From: Rhynchospora pubera
Lineage: Eukaryota; Streptophyta; Magnoliopsida; Poales; Cyperaceae
Length of the DNA: 64,000 nucleotides
Assembly (NCBI GenBank): GCA_028095005.1
Contig: CM051461.1
Span: 169,825,144 to 169,889,143 of the forward strand
Direction: 5' to 3'
In this document: piece after piece, positions 10,165-23,400 of the stretch
How positions within the stretch are numbered: the first letter of the stretch is position 1
Layout: the number at the start of each line of letters is the position of its first letter
Position numbers and translations under genes: made by a program
Notes under the pieces: model-generated
Database searches by the model: none
Told to the model about the DNA's origin: nothing
What the model saw: only the letters and a program-made list of their open reading frames with translations

Positions 10165-13100
10165 GGTTTATTAAATTTTTTTAGCCGTTTTTTTTCATTA
10201 AATAAGAGCTAAAATATTTAGAAGCAAATTTCTTAAATACTTGTGATATATGTTTACTGTTGCGACCAATGGTCTTTGGATAAACGGAGCGGTATAGATA
10301 ATGGATCCGGGTTCGAAGATTTGGAGGCAAAACAACATCCAATGAGATTTTTTTTTATTATTTGATCGAATGAGATGTCGGCACCACGATGACGTGACAA
10401 ACTCGACGCATAAACGCACACCCTCCGTCTCTCCCGCGACAAGGAAATCCTAGGTCACGTGCCAGTACCCAACAGGAGTTCACATGCGTCGAGCCAATCG
10501 AAGTACTGAAACGAACATTTAAAATTATTATTACTTAACAAATTATTTAGTTTGGATCTTCTGTTGCACTACGTTTGAAGTCGTATAGCATAATATGCAT
10601 TATTGAAATTCGGTAAGGGAAAAAAAGAAAAATTGTTGTGTGTGTGTGAGAGAGAGAATATTATTACTTCAAATTATGAACACAATGACATTAAGTTTTT
10701 GGATTGTAAAAACGGTGTAACTACTAAGTTTGTACCATTACCATGCAAGGTTTCATTTTTAACGAAACAGACTGCATACTAAGAGCTATCTTTTTTTGAC
10801 AAAAAAAGAAACAATTATCATTTTAATTATTGCATTAATTATGATGTTAATGTTAAAATAGCATTGTATTAGGTATAGATATTATAAACATAATGATATA
10901 ATACTTAAAGAAATGATATTAAATATTCAAACTAAGGATATACCATATACATACTCTATACGAACTGTTAAAAATATATACAAAAGCAAAGCAATTAATT
11001 ACCTTTTATATTAACTTAAACATTTCATATAGTGCAGGATCCATCAATAATTTGTTAGCTTGTCAAGTATGATCATGGCAAACATAATTTTGAATTTTAT
11101 TAAATTAGATATTTTAGAATATGATCTAGACTATATGTAAATATTGTGCACATAAGGGGGGGGGGACGAAATTTTGATGCAAGTTTCATCATTCATCAAA
11201 TATTTGAAATTTACAAAAGTACATATCTAATAGCATCCGATGAGATATCAAATAGCACTTAAAGTTCAAAAAAAGAATGCACAATCCATCTATAATGTCA
11301 TCAACATATCTGTAAAATTTTCAAATTTAGAAAAAAATTATATAACTCAATTAAACAACATATATAAAATTGTTAATTTAACCTATTGTCACTTGATTTC
11401 TAGGTTTAGAATATTTTCTCATTTTATATGTTATTAGAGTTTCAACTTATAAATTTGAATTTCATGTGCCCTTAACTATAATTATAATGTGGCACTTAAT
11501 GTGTTAGTGAATCATTAACCAGAAATTTAAGAGGTGTAGAAAGTGTAAAAACAAGATGCTTTCTTTAGCATGTTAAGTGACTAATTAGAGAAATCGATTG
11601 ATTATCGCCGTGAAATCCGGATCTCGTCAAGCATTTGTTATAAAATAGTGTTTCTTTAAGTTAACGATTTTGTCAGTGACGATCTTTGAACAAACCTTGT
11701 CATCATGTGCGGGAAAAAAGTGTTAAGAATATAAAAATCGCTTGGCCACCTTCTTTGATAGCTTAAATTTAATTATATATCTATATAGAAAGAACTAAGA
11801 AGCTGCTCTTAACTGTACATGTTTCACTTCAAGACTATCCTTCACACGTTATGCTACAGAGTCCAATACCGCAGATAACCGCCATCTGGCTATTGGTTGA
11901 CACCACTGTATCCGCGTCGTCCCTTGGATGAATTACCGATTTTCTTTGGTAATCACCATCTCCAGTCCCGGAAAACCGCAGCGAACAAGCGCACAATGGT
12001 GAAGGGATATCCTGCCTCTTGAAAATCCATATGGATGTGTCTGATTGAAATTGAGAAATCTGTGGGAATGGGAATGGCATCCTCCGTGTAAAGTAGCAGG
12101 ACAAGTGTGGGTGCAACGCGCTCTGACAACTGACAAGGGATCACCGACCCCGTGCGTTTGTGTCCATCTTTTTTCAATTAGCACAACCAATGGCCTGAAA
12201 GTTTGCTGCTAATGACCTCAAGTTTTCAACATATAAATAAGTGATGATGTATGATATACTCATATACAGCATATGACGTACAGAGTCTCTGCAAAACACC
12301 CTAGAAACCCAATCAGATTACAAGCTAATAATATGGATATGGTTTAATTTTCCTTTGGATAAAATGGATTAGGTTTGAAGTAGTCCTATGCCGTTTAATC
12401 AATACAATATTAAACTAGGGAATTGTATTGTATTTTTTAAATAACTAGACGACGATCGATGGCCCACAAAATTAATACAATGTACTCCACTGGCCACTTT
12501 TTGTTTTTTTTTTTCAACTTCCAATCATGAACAATGAGCAAGCTATGTATATATTATATTAGTTGTTTCAATCTAATTAAGATTCCAATTTACTATTAAT
12601 ATATGATCTTCAGATCTGGGTTTCACATTTAATCCGTCACTATAGCATCCTTGAATGAGTACTCTGTAGTCACCAACTCACAAACAGGATGAAATGACAG
12701 AAAACAGGACTTACTAGTAAAGGAAGCGAAAAGTTGAAAGTGCGTAGTAGTAAGTTTGATATTATATAAAATATACACATTATGATAGTTCAATGTGCAT
12801 GATAATTAACGTTATTGCAAATACTATACTAATGGTGGTAGAATTACTGGAATAGACTTTCACATTATCATTTGATTTCATAATAAATGTATTTCAAAAG
12901 TCAACAAAAATAATTTTAGTTATTTAAAAATGTTCTCATTTATTAATTACCAAATCACCAAATCAGCTCATCATCCTTCAATCAGAACTATAATGAAATT
13001 ATATTATTTATCTGTGTAAATTTGAATATGTTATATGACTGCCGGCCCATTGACAAATAAGAAACCCTAAATATTGTCTTATCTATCCACCACAGTTGTA

Positions 13101-14148
13101 ATAAAATTATGTCGTAGCATGAACATGACACACCATCGATCAACGCCTATTAATTTGCCAACTAAGAAACATATACAAATGTCCACACATATATATAATG
13201 TTTAACTGGACGAAAACTCACATGGAAGCACACATATGCATCGAAATATTATATATATTTATAAAAATATAAATTATTGTGTTAGGTTGTCCCTAGATAA
13301 CCTAAAATAATAATATTTTAGGTTGCCTAGGTTGCTTAGTTAAGAGGGAAAATCACAAATAAATGAGGGGAGGTAATAAGGACGGTTGGGCCACAAAAAG
13401 CAAGTCCGAGAATCAAAAGGACGGTAGGAGACCTGTGCATTACGATTTTGAATGGAGGGTAATAGGGTATATGCCACCAAGAGTAATTAATGGTACTAGG
13501 TTGTTTGCCATAATATAGACATCAGTGGTTTAGAGGGACCCACGATTGCGTATTTCATTCAATTGCCAAGTTGCTCTGTGCCCACTGCCCATTTACCCAA
13601 TGCTAGCTAGTGGATTTGCTGGCAAAATACAGCAACAGCAAATCAGACGGGGCATTTTTAATTATTGTACTCGTTCTGTTCTTGCATTTTCTGTTTCTGA
13701 TGAATTACTAATTGAAATAACATCTCTTTGTTCATAAATAAGCAATTTTAACGGGTGAAGGATAAGATCCTGAGTCTAGGGATGCTAGGTTTTGAGAGGG
13801 CTAGAGCCCAGAGAGACCAGAATTAGGAAAGGGCAAGGTCAAGATCTAGAGAGGTCGAATTTATGAAAAATCATGTACAATCACATGTGAATGGTAATAT
13901 CTTATCTAATCCAATATAAACCGAACTGATAATTTCAAATAATATTTAAATTTTTTAACATGTGTTAATACAAGTTAAAAAAATATATACATATTTCTCA
14001 TCTTTTACGCAACATTATTTCGTACATTCGTAAATTTTAATTATTTTAATTCATTAATAGATTAATAAAAACTGTTTTTTTTTACTTTTTTTATGTTATT
14101 ATAATATAACCGGTCTTCAACCCAAATTAAAGATGAAAACAATTAAAA
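10165..14148. other. Gene-free AT-rich stretch with one GC-richer patch
   Basis: No coding region could be supported. At 11835-12190 the sequence is GC-richer and open in three overlapping minus frames, none with a recognisable domain. It is followed on the plus strand by CCAAT (12186) and TATAAAT (12232), so it may be an old promoter or exon remnant. A G-run lies at 11157-11165. A GA-rich stretch at 13755-13860 has loose reverse similarity to the CT-rich one at 14700-14900. Confidence 0.35.
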
Positions 14149-14155
14149 AATATTA

Positions 14156-14560
14156 TGAGAAAACCTATGATGCATACTAATGTACGGAAGCTTCGATGCA
14201 TATTGATCCGAACTCTTGGATCTGCTTCAAAATGACCGATCCAAATGTCCAATATGATCTCCCTATTGAAATCTCCTTGCCGACCAAATTTTTCATTTTT
14301 TCGATATTTTTAAGTAATTTTTTTCGGATTTTTAAAAACTACTATTTTTGAAAGGTTCAGAAAAATTTAGATTAGCGATTTTTGAAAATTTGAAAAAAAT
14401 ACTTAAAAATATCGAAAAATAGAAAATTTGGTCGGTAGGGAGATTATAACAAGGAGCTCATGTTAGACGATTTGGATCAGTCATTTTGAAGCAGATTCAA
14501 GAATTCAGATCAGTATGCACCGAAGCTTCCGTACATTAGTATGCACGATATGTTTTTTCA
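14156..14560. mobile_element. Foldback (long-TIR) MITE, isolated copy
   Basis: Almost the whole 405 bases fold on themselves. The left arm 'atgcatactaatgtacgg' is the reverse of 'ccgtacattagtatgca' at the right, and the arms continue through 'gatccaaat' and 'gaccaaattt'. The 7-mer aatatta flanks both sides (14149-14155 and 14561-14567). The inner arm words match those of the foldback copies at 63073-63901. No coding capacity. Confidence 0.75.
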
Positions 14561-15030
14561 AATATTATATATAATGAAAAATAAATGTGTACAATTTATA
14601 TTTAAATAATTTATTGTATTTTCATTATCTTTTATAAATAAAAATGATTAATTTTAAATATAGTTTAAATGAATTTTTAAAGAAAAATATTATTTGTTTG
14701 TCGGCTCTTCAGACCCTTCAAGTCCGGCCTCTCGAAATTCAGAGGGCCTAAAAGGTCCAGACTTGAGAAGAATCAGACTCAATCTTCACATTTAAGCCCT
14801 TCTAAACTCGGTCCTTCCAAAAGCCTCTCTAAATCCAGTCCGCTCTGGCCCTTGAGTAGGACCTTTTATATCCGGCCTCTCCAGAGTCAGCTCGGCCATG
14901 GAAGACGTTCACTACCTAGAAATATAATTTTCGATTTGGATTTAGCTTTTGAGAGATACTTCTAGTAATCACAGAGTAAAAGCTAGTCCCCTATAATTTT
15001 AGAATCTCAATTTTTGGTCATTCCTGTATA

Positions 15031-15190
15031 TAAGGACGGACCTGGGACAAAATCAGACTTTCGTATAGGCTCATCTTTTTTCTTCAAAAAAAAAGATATA
15101 TATTAGTAGCGTAGTAAATTTATTCTAGATTGGAAAGTATTATTGGTCCAAACTTAATTCATTTGCTCATAAATTTTAAATCCGCCACTG
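15031..15190. mobile_element. Decayed hAT-like MITE (160 bp)
   Basis: The left end 'taaggacggacctgg' and the reversed right end 'cagtggcggattt' are degraded forms of a CAGGGGCGGA terminus. The flanking 8-mers cctgtata (15023-15030) and cctctata (15191-15198) match at 7 of 8 positions. Confidence 0.55.
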
Positions 15191-15198
15191 CCTCTATA

Positions 15199-16284
15199 AG
15201 ACTATACTTACAAATTTATTAGTGCACAGTACCCTTTGTTCACTTGGTCAAGCTTAATTACCGTCAGATTTATAATTGACACAAGTATTAATGATCTTAT
15301 TATTCATTAAAATTATGGCATGTTTTATTACAGCGAAATCATCTTATGACAGACTAGAAAAGTGTATATTCCAAATCTTATGCCACAAGGTCGCTGTCAT
15401 ATATCTAGTATTATATAAAGTAATATACGTACCGGCGTATCGCATTTTTTTAGAATTTAAGAGGTGGGGAATCTAATTATATTTTTCTTGATATATCACT
15501 GATGAGAACTCACAAAAAAAAAAACTATTGATTTGGACACCGAATCTAATTATATTTTTTCTTTTTCCGTCGTAGGTATCAATTAACCACTACACCCACA
15601 TGTGACTCTACGACTCTAGGTAATGTGGGAGCCACAAACAAATTAATTAATTAAAAAATGATGTATATTGACAGTAACGTATTTAATAACTATTACAATT
15701 ATTAAATTTTTTATCAAATTAATAATAAAAATTATAGAAATATTGTTTGTTGTTCGAATAGATTATTTATATCATATAAATTTGAAACAATTTGTAAAAT
15801 TAGTCATTAATCAAACAATATTGTGATATTTTAATTGTTAATTTTATTAGCATTTTTCATCACTAACCAAACTATTTCTAAATTATATTAATTTTATGCA
15901 TTATATATATCTAAATTATAGTGAATATATGTATGTACAATTTGTTTTTTTTTTTAATTTGGATATATCTTCTACCCGTTATTACTGTTATCAAATAAAT
16001 TTAATTACAATTATATTTACCCCTAAAATAAGTCTATATATGTACAATGGATGTTGATTTATATTTTTTTTTTCAGTGTCACTGTGACATGTTTAGGTGA
16101 TTTTTATTAGTTAAAGATAACTAGGACTTATTGATTTGAAATCACAAATTTTTCGTACCCACAAGGATACAAACTTATTCTTTTCTTTGTATATATTTAT
16201 TAGGACGAATTAATCCTCATGATGTGCAGTAATATTATACTCATTCCATGCAAATTGAAATTGCTTTTGTGATGCATGCATCTC
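15199..16284. other. AT-rich intergenic sequence, nothing recognised
   Basis: Several homopolymer and AATTA-rich runs, with no gene or bounded element. Confidence 0.4.
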
Positions 16285-16326
16285 ACATTATATAATATGT
16301 GTGTACTAACTTTCAAACTTCTCTAA

Positions 16327-16629
16327 CAGGGGCGAAGTCACTGAATCTGGGGGGCCGAGGTCAAACTTCCGAGTTGCTCGGTCGATCAATATGTGACTGA
16401 ATACATTAAAATTGATAGGAAAAAAAGACATTTTTTGTATTATGCAAAAAAGTTTCGAGAGACAGGATCTCATTTTTACTAGGCTACTAATTTCACTCAA
16501 GAAATAGAAGGAAAACTATTGAACTTTGTATTAACTAGCTAGGGGGAGTCCAATCATAATATTCCATTTAATATGCAAAAAACTGCATGGGCCTGGCCCT
16601 CTTGGGTCCCTGTGCTGGCTCCGCCCTTG
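16327..16629. mobile_element. hAT-like MITE (303 bp) between direct repeats
   Basis: The ends are CAGGGGCGAAG and, reversed, CAAGGGCGGAGC, the same terminus class as the decayed MITE at 15031. The near flanks read cttctctaa and cttctctta, an imperfect duplication. Beyond that, a 40-base flank (16285-16324) is itself repeated after the element (16639-16680). Confidence 0.6.
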
Positions 16630-16680
16630 CTTCTCTTAACATTATATAATATGTGTGCAGTAACTTTCAAGATTTTCTCT

Positions 16681-19600
16681 TACATTACATCAATGATGTC
16701 TGAGCGTTTGCACCTACTTAATTATAAATTTATAATTATACTTTGATTTTATAGTTTAGAATATAGTGGGTAGAAAGTAGAAACAGAGACAAAATACTGT
16801 GATGGTGTTGGTGGGGAATGGAGTGGCTAGTCCTTCGCTGATCTATTTAGATCTGTTAGTTCAACCCATATATGGGTTGCACAATTATAACGGCGACATT
16901 TTTTTTTGGGTCGTCCGGAGTGATAGTTCTGCAATTTTTTTCTGTTAGATAACCCTATATTCTGATATTATTTTGAATAACAATATATACTGCTTTATTT
17001 GAAACTTATTATATTATCAAATATTTTATTATTTAGTAGGGTTCAAACTTGAAACGTGACCAGAACTTTAATAGAGAGGAAAAAATGATATTTATCTCCG
17101 TGTTATTTCAATTTTCATTGCAGATTATTCTAAAAAAATATATTTTAAGGCTGTTTGACGAGACCAAACAAGCAAATTCTATTAATTAAACAAAATAGAT
17201 TACATCAAGCAGAAAATTTCAAAGAAGCCGCCGAAAATCAGAAAATGCAATTGCATAAAAGAAAGATATTGCGCTAAACTAAACATTGACAACCTCAATC
17301 TAATTAATACAAGTTGGAGAAAACCATGCATTACACTCCTCAAATAATGCACAGTAGGTATACGGTATACCGCATGAAAATGGACGGTATCGACAATTCA
17401 AATCAATTCGCATGGATCGCGGTACTACGCCATAAAATACTGTGTTTTTTTAATAATTAATATTTAATAATATTAAATGGAAAATTCTGCCATAGAATCA
17501 ATTTTAAATCGTACTTTAATCGCAACAGTTCAGGAATGGAATGGTAATGAATTAATCTTTCTTAGAAAATGAGGTTGAAATTAAAGTTCGATTCAAAAAT
17601 TTGATTGTCATGGTAAATTTTCCCATATTAAATTTGTAAAATATTAAATTATTTATTTTTTAAGTATAGTAAATTTTGATGTTGTACGCGGGTGTGGCAT
17701 TGTTTCATACACGCCGGTAACATTCATGCCAGTAGCTTAATAAAATTTGTTTGGCCGTTTATCTTACTCATACCGTATTTGATAATACATGTTTGGGTAA
17801 AGTTCAATCTTTGATAATACTTGTACCATATTATCAGGTATGAGTATGAGTAAAGAAAATATTTTTGTTAACTTATCGAATAAAGGTACGAGTACTTGTT
17901 GTTTAACAGGTAAAGTTTACAAATATATATGTATGCATAATCATAGTTATTAGTATAATCCGTAAGATAAGGTACAAGACTGAATTTATCTTCATTAGAA
18001 TTTGTTTATATGTTAATGAAAAAAATTAATTTGCACTCTATTTCATACGTTAATGTATTACTTGTATATTAATTAGTTAAAATAATTAATTCTTTTTCGA
18101 ATGCTAATATATATAGTATTAATATAAATTTAAAATTCGTGGCATTTAGTTTATCAATTAGGTTCTGTTGGTGGAGGCAGAGGGTCATATTCATATATAT
18201 ATATTTTTTGACAGTAAAAAGAAAATATTTATATGACCCATACTCATATCTGAGAAGGCCAGGAAACACAACCTTAGCGACACAGGACTTTCAGCTAGCC
18301 AATCAAATGGAAGGCTTTTATTCAGCCTATTAAATAGAAAAGACCAAGTGGACCATATAAACTAGCTAGACTACTAGCTGTTAGTATTTACAGATTCTTT
18401 GTTTCTGGCACTCTGTGTAAATGGACCGCTAGAAATTAATAAGTCAAAATTTCATATTGCAACAAATTATACTTTTATTTCACTGTTGCTCCAATATTTG
18501 AAAGATCTTATGCCTTGCTTCAATGGCACGTTGTACGTAGGTAACCTTGCTCGAATGTTCTACATAAACCAGCAGATATTTTGTTTGCCATATTTTTTAT
18601 AAAATAATAACAGTGATGGATTTTTCTCATCAAAAGAAAATCACCATCATCTCGTCAAGATTGTGAGTACATAATGCATTGTATAAATTTTTCTGGACAA
18701 AAATGTAAAACTCGAAAGATATTTTACTTAGTGATTAGCCAGGAAATAATCACTGGGGGGACAAATTTGCTATTCAGATTAAATTAGGGGGAAATGATAA
18801 GATTTTTTTAGAATTAAACAAAAATACACATGAAATTTGAACAATTTATGAAGCACGGAAGGGTCAATGTTAGTGAAGAGTAAATACGAAAGATATACAA
18901 ATTTACAGATAAATTTTAACTGCAGGTTGCATTTCACATTCTTCAGATAACGTGAACTTCCTTGACCTCGGATATATATAAGTCTAGCTAATTCGTAATA
19001 TTATATATATATGTTAAATTGTAACTCACTCGATCAAAATATGTATTTGAGATGTGAAGAAGGACCATATTTGAGATTTTGCTGTTGTTGTTATATTTTC
19101 AGGTCAACATTTCAAACTTCGGCAGACAATCTTTACTTATTCATTTCCGGACTAGAATTATTGGCTGAATTCTGAAAGTCTAGTCTTGAAACGGGGTGTT
19201 GGGTTTTCAATAGTCCATTTTTTTATTTCAAATATTTCAATTTAATCTAATGTAATTTTACCAACAAATGTTTCGATTCCCCTTTTTTGTTAATCGTGGC
19301 ACATCTGTCTGACTGCCTTCCGTTTTTTTTTTTTTTTTTTTTTGTTGGTTGTTTGATTCCATCACACTCCATTTTATTGTTCTTCTTAATTTATATTCCT
19401 ATTCAATGAAACCTACCATTAAAACAGAAAGATTTTGTTTCAAATACAGATAAATTTACGCATAACATATGTATACTTTAAAGTTCATTGTATTTGTATA
19501 GTCCAAACATGCATGTATTTTCAAAATGTCCAAGCAGCATCAGGAAACACCTTTTCTAAATTTCAAAATATTATAAGTTTATAACTTTAATTTAGTCTTT

Positions 19601-19697
19601 AGTTGCATTTTGTAAAGTTCTAGAAAATGCACAACCAGCAGAGACACGTACCAGTAATTTTACCCACACATTTTGCAAAGGGAGGAGATCAAAATAT
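16681..19697. other. Gene-free AT-rich stretch
   Basis: No gene supported. At 17690-17920 words such as 'ggtatgagtatgagtaaag' and 'ggtacgagtac' echo the element at 48521-49087, so a decayed relative may lie here. A run of about 22 T at 19322-19343 may be the reversed tail of an unrecognised retroposon. The 5' boundary of the LINE could not be found in the last few hundred bases. Confidence 0.35.
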
Positions 19698-20402
19698 ATG
19701 CGTAAAGAACCTAATGTAACTTGGGATGTGGCTGTCTCCACGCCGGATCTCCGCCGGATCCCTCACAACATCCTTATGACTTCTGGTGGATTTCAGTTTC
19801 CGGTACCCGTCCACATCAACAGGTGGATCCAAGTCCCACCTAGTTCTATGGTTGTACAGCCAAACCCGCCTTCACCCATACTGCGCCCTAGCCACCGTGT
19901 CCCAAAGTCCCCTTCTCCGCCCAGTACCTCTGACGAGGAAGAGTGTCGCGTCAATGGTGACACCGTCACTCTCAATCTTTCTTCCTTTCGGCGTATTTTC
20001 AGAGGAGTCAACCAAGAACAAATTCCTCCCCAAATTGCTTCTTGGATGGCCCAATCTCAGCAAATCTCTTCTTCTCAAGGCGTGGTTCTCCGTCGCAGTG
20101 ATCTAGCTCCGGCGGGTCAGGCGGGGGGCAGCTCTAGCAAGGCAACAATTTCAGTGCCACAAAAGATCCAGGTGCGTGACAAAAGACTGTCTGACATTGA
20201 TGTCACTGAACTGCATGCCTCGGTGCAGGAAGGTTCGGCTCCAGAGAATGGCTTGGCAGCTTATGCTGACCCTGCTATTCAGGTTCCAAGTGCCTCAGGT
20301 CGTGCCAAAAAGCAGCGTAGCAACTATAATGTAAGCTCCTCAAAAGATAAGGTTGACATCCCAGGGTCGGATGAAGATCTGCTCGACTATTCCTCTGATT
20401 AG
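19698..20402 (+). CDS. LINE ORF1-like protein, probably 5'-incomplete
   Basis: A 234-residue Ser/Pro-rich, low-complexity protein immediately upstream of and in line with ORF2, which is the position of ORF1 in plant L1 elements. ORF1 is expected to be an RNA-binding chaperone with an N-terminal fold and a CCHC knuckle. Neither is visible here: there is no Cys-x2-Cys-x4-His-x4-Cys. Either only the C-terminal part of ORF1 survives, or the element was truncated at its 5' end on insertion. The C-terminus has basic runs (GRAKKQRS) and an acidic end (SDEDLLDYSSD). The first ATG was taken as the start; the true start could lie further upstream in a lost part. Confidence 0.55.
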   Translation: MRKEPNVTWDVAVSTPDLRRIPHNILMTSGGFQFPVPVHINRWIQVPPSSMVVQPNPPSPILRPSHRVPKSPSPPSTSDEEECRVNGDTVTLNLSSFRRIFRGVNQEQIPPQIASWMAQSQQISSSQGVVLRRSDLAPAGQAGGSSSKATISVPQKIQVRDKRLSDIDVTELHASVQEGSAPENGLAAYADPAIQVPSASGRAKKQRSNYNVSSSKDKVDIPGSDEDLLDYSSD

Positions 20403-20465
20403 ATCTTTTTTATTAGTGCTCTTGATTCCTGTCAAGGAAATTTTTGATTGGTGTTTCTTGTTGTA

Positions 20466-23400
20466 ATGATCTATAAGCCTTTAAAATTCTTGTCTTGGAA
20501 CGTTCGTGGTCTTGGGGAAGATTCAAAAAGACTTGTGGTTTGTGAAACACTTAGATCTTCTAGATGTGACATTTTTTGCTTACAAGAAACTAAACTTGCT
20601 GCTCCTACCTATAATGTCATTGCCTCTTTCACCCCCTCTTTTTTTGATAGAAATTTAGTCATCCTTGACTCAATTGATACAAGAGGTGGATGTTTAATTG
20701 GCTGGAAAAAGTGCTTTGTTGCTATTTCTTCTTGGGTTACGCGGCACACCTGTTCTGTGCTCTTGCTAGACTCTAGAACTGATTGCACTTATGTGATAAC
20801 TAATGTGTATGGACCGACCTCCCCTTCCTTGAAAACTGTTTTTTTCAGTGAGTTGCGCTACACTGCAAACTTAGCCTCTAACCACTGGATGATCCTTGGA
20901 GACTTCAATGTTGTTAGATGGATGCATGAACGGTCCACCACTGCAACAGAGTTTAGCCAAATGCAACTTTTAAATGACTTTATTAGGGACTTTGGTTTGT
21001 TCGATGTGCCTTTAGCTAACAAAAAATTCACCTGGTCCAACAAACAACCTTTACCCACCTTGTCTCGGTTGGATAGGGTTCTGCTCTCGCCTGATTGGCT
21101 ACATTCCTTTCCATCCCTCTTTCTTGAAGCACTTTCAACAATAGTCTCTGATCATGTTCCTATTAGACTCCACTGCAAGCAACCAGCTTCAGTGCCTAAG
21201 AGGCTAAGGATGGAAGTTTTCTGGTTTCAGCAAAATGAATTTCATACCATCACGAATAACACGTGGAATAATAATGTTGATCAACCTGCTGCTCAGCGTT
21301 TCTTCAGCAAGAATAAGGAGTTGCAAAGAAACCTTAACCTTTGGCATAAAACCACCTTTCCTCATGTTAATGTTCATCTCTTGAATGCCAAAACTTTTAC
21401 TCTTCTTTTTGACTCACTTGAAGAACATCGTGCACTCACCTCACTGGAGTTCAGAACTCGAGTGTTAATGAGGGAAAGGGCCTATTTCCTGGCTGAAATT
21501 TTGGAAAAAAGGTGGCATCAACGGGCGAGAATACAGTGGCTTAAGTGCGGGGATCGAAACACAAAATTCTTCCATGCTACTGCCTCTGCAAAAATGCGGA
21601 AAAAAGCAATTAACTCTTTGTTAATTGGTGGTCACGTCACAACTGACCAGCAGGCCATACTTCAGGCATTCTCCAATTTCTACTCGACACTGCTAGGCAG
21701 ACCAACAGCAGTATGGGAATGCTCTCTCCAGAATCTTTACACCTTGAGACCTTTGCTCAGTGATTTGGGAAGTCCGTTTTCAACTGCAGAAGTTAAACTT
21801 GCAGTGACATGCCTCTCAAATAATAAAGCTTCAGGTCCAGACGGTATTCCCAACGAGTTTGCTAAACTGAAATGGGATGTACTTAAAACTGATATCCTCG
21901 AAATCTTCGAGGATTTATTTACTGGCTCAATTGATCTTCAGCCTCACAATTTTGCACATATTACTTTGTTGCCAAAATCTGAAGATTCAATGCAGTTAAC
22001 ATCCTTCAGGCCAATTAGCATCATTAATTACATCCCAAAGTTAATTTCTAAAGTCCTAGCAAACCGACTTGCTACTCATATTCCTAATCTCGTTGCCATA
22101 AACCAGTCGGGGTTTGTTAAGGGCCGCTTGATTCATGAAAACTTTATCTGTGCTAGAGAAATTGCTGTGCATCTCATGAAATGCAAGGAGCCGGCATTTT
22201 TACTAAAGCTAGATTTCTACAAGGCGTTCGACACGGTCAATTGGGATTTCCTTCTTCATGTCTTGAAAGTTTTTGGTCTTCCACAGAACTTTATAGGCTG
22301 GATTAAGATTCTTTTGAATACGGCCACTTCAGCTGTGCTGATCAATAATCAAGAGGGACCCACTTTTCGACACACTCAGGGCCTCAGGCAAGGCGACCCG
22401 CTTTCGCCGTTTTTATTCATTTTAGTAGCTGACGTCCTTGCTAAGATGTGTGGTGTTATTGGGGCTTCAAGTGATTGCAATATTTCTCAGAAACTGAGTA
22501 CCCCCTATCACATCCTTCAATACGCCGATGACACTATCATTTTCTCTTCAGTTAAAGGGAATTCGGTGCAATCCTTAAAACTGGCTTTGACATTATTCTC
22601 TCTTTGCTCTGGCCTCAATCTTAATCTTCTTAAATCAACTTTTGTTCCTTTTAACTTGACAGCTCTGCAGTCGCAGCAAGTGAAGCATGTACTTGGCTGC
22701 AACCTCTCCCAATTGCCCCTCTCTTACCTTGGTTTGCCACTGACAACTGTTAGACCTTCAAGAGAGGTGTACAAGCTTTTAATTGAAAAGCTGGAGCACA
22801 AGTTGGCGGGCTGGAAAAACAAACTACTCTCGAGAGCAGGACGCCTAACCCTTGTTTGCTCAGTTCTTTCTTCCATACCGATCTTCTTTATGTCAGTTTT
22901 TAGGCTACCTTCTTGGGTTATCAATTCAATCGACAAGCTAAGGAGGAGCTTTCTGTGGGGGCATTTCGGTACCAGCAACAGAGGTTTAAATTTGCTGGCT
23001 TGGGATAGGGTTTGCATGCCAAAAAATTTAGGTGGCTTTGGGGTTCTCAATTTGAGGTTACTGAACACATCCTTGCTGTTGCGCTGGCTCTGGAGGCTCT
23101 TCGATAAACCGTCCTCTCAATGGTCTACCATTGTCAATTCTGTGATTGCTACTAGAAACCAGCAAGCACCTCTCAGCTGGACAACTTATGGCTCTTTCTT
23201 TTGGAAAGATCTACTCGAGCTACGACATATTTTCTCAATTTCCACCACAGTAAACTTAGGAGATGGAAGAAATACTTTGTTCTGGTATGCCAATTGGGGA
23301 AATGGCCACCTCCATTTTTTTAACAACAATCTTAAACCTGCTAATCATAAGCTAACGGTTCAATTGGTTTTGAATAATCCAGCAACCTCTCTCTTTGCAC

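Noticed and set aside
11835..12190. Three overlapping minus-strand frames of 74-93 codons
   Set aside because: They overlap in different frames, none has a domain, and base composition alone explains the lack of stops.
13755..14905. A larger element with GA-rich and CT-rich ends around the foldback at 14156
   Set aside because: The two ends share composition but no continuous inverted alignment, and no target duplication was found.
19322..19343. Run of T taken as the target-site mark of the LINE 5' end
   Set aside because: The bases after the LINE A-tail (ctttccgtgagctg) do not recur next to it, so no target duplication links the two.
22517..23068. Minus-strand frames of 61 and 114 codons inside LINE ORF2
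   Set aside because: They lie opposite conserved reverse-transcriptase codons and have no domain of their own.
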